Source: CAOJBM01 sp051872535 (GTDB lineage: Bacteria > Bacillota_I > Bacilli_A > RF39 > UBA660). From it: a stretch of 5,205 bases of DNA. The stretch covers positions 1-5,205 of the forward strand of contig JBJEDY010000069.1 of NCBI GenBank assembly GCA_051872535.1, read 5' to 3'. This document shows, one piece after another, positions 5,158 through 5,205 of this stretch. The notes under the pieces were generated by a model. That model worked only from the letters and a program-made list of their open reading frames with translations. It was not told the DNA's origin and made no database searches. The stretch's first letter is position 1, and every line of letters begins with the position of its first letter. Made by a program: the position numbers and the translations under genes.

Positions 5158-5185
5158 ATTATAACATAAAATAAAAATTTGTATA
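5158..5185 (-). promoter_or_regulatory. extended -10 promoter for the minus-strand gene
   Basis: Read on the minus strand, TGTTATAAT (5158-5166) is a perfect extended -10, with a weak -35 TATACA (5180-5185) 16 bases upstream. The -10 region shares the 14 bases TTATAATATTATTA with positions 161-174 on the plus strand. The start codon at 5120 lies about 38 bases downstream. Nothing else is seen between this promoter and the window edge at 5205. Confidence 0.65.
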
Positions 5186-5205
5186 CACCTATTTTATACG
5201 AACTT

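Noticed and set aside
1..5205. Inverted terminal repeats of a linear protein-primed genome at the window ends
   Set aside because: The first bases (CTTAAGTTAAAT) and the reverse complement of the last bases (AAGTTCGTATAA) do not match beyond chance, and a gene seems to run off the left edge.
1..5205. Circular 5.2-kb plasmid joined at the window ends
   Set aside because: Joining the ends gives a small AACTT-CTT-AAGTT inverted repeat, but this is easily due to chance and no overlap or other sign of circularity exists.
1..5205. CRISPR array, tRNA or rRNA genes, transposase
   Set aside because: No regularly spaced direct repeats, no cloverleaf with a TTCGAnTC-type arm and no transposase or integrase motif were seen on reading the sequence.

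Overview
The window is very AT-rich and carries strong AGGAGG-type ribosome binding sites, ATGA start/stop overlaps and normal TGA stops, with tryptophan read as TGG. This points to a low-GC member of the Bacillota (clostridial, staphylococcal or similar), and more precisely to a small phage or a related linear element that replicates by protein priming. The key evidence is a family B DNA polymerase with every exonuclease and polymerase motif of the phi29-like protein-primed class. Directly upstream lies a 268-codon gene whose size, charge layout and position fit a terminal protein (the phi29 terminal protein is 266 aa). No structural, packaging or lysis genes are seen, so this is a replication/early module cut from something larger. 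No inverted terminal repeat is visible at the window edges, and the left edge probably cuts a gene.

Layout. Positions 1-75 look like the 3' end of a rightward gene. Positions 76-160 are a GC-richer, structured intergenic stretch with competing stem-loops. A 74-aa gene (194-418) follows and is closed by an intrinsic terminator. A good sigma-A type promoter (513-542) then opens a tight rightward operon running to 4854. It encodes a 33-aa aromatic-rich peptide, 69-aa and 63-aa small proteins, a 52-aa ribbon-helix-helix regulator, a 27-aa membrane peptide, a 164-aa unknown, the terminal-protein candidate and the polymerase. Several of these genes are too short to be found by length-filtered gene calling. 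After the polymerase there is an 11-bp terminator stem and then a convergent 74-aa gene (4896-5120, minus strand) with its own extended -10 promoter near the right edge.

How it works together (inference): the early operon would supply small modulators of unknown role, a DNA-binding regulator that may control its own synthesis through the inverted repeat just upstream of it, and finally the terminal protein and polymerase. The latter two are expected to form a heterodimer that starts DNA synthesis at the element's ends. The tight coupling of the last three genes, including a TTG start for the polymerase two bases after the terminal-protein stop, suggests deliberate translational control of their ratio. 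The most interesting unexplained items are the structured RNA at 76-160, the possible Shine-Dalgarno switch at 1093-1157, the 164-aa orphan and the enlarged polymerase.
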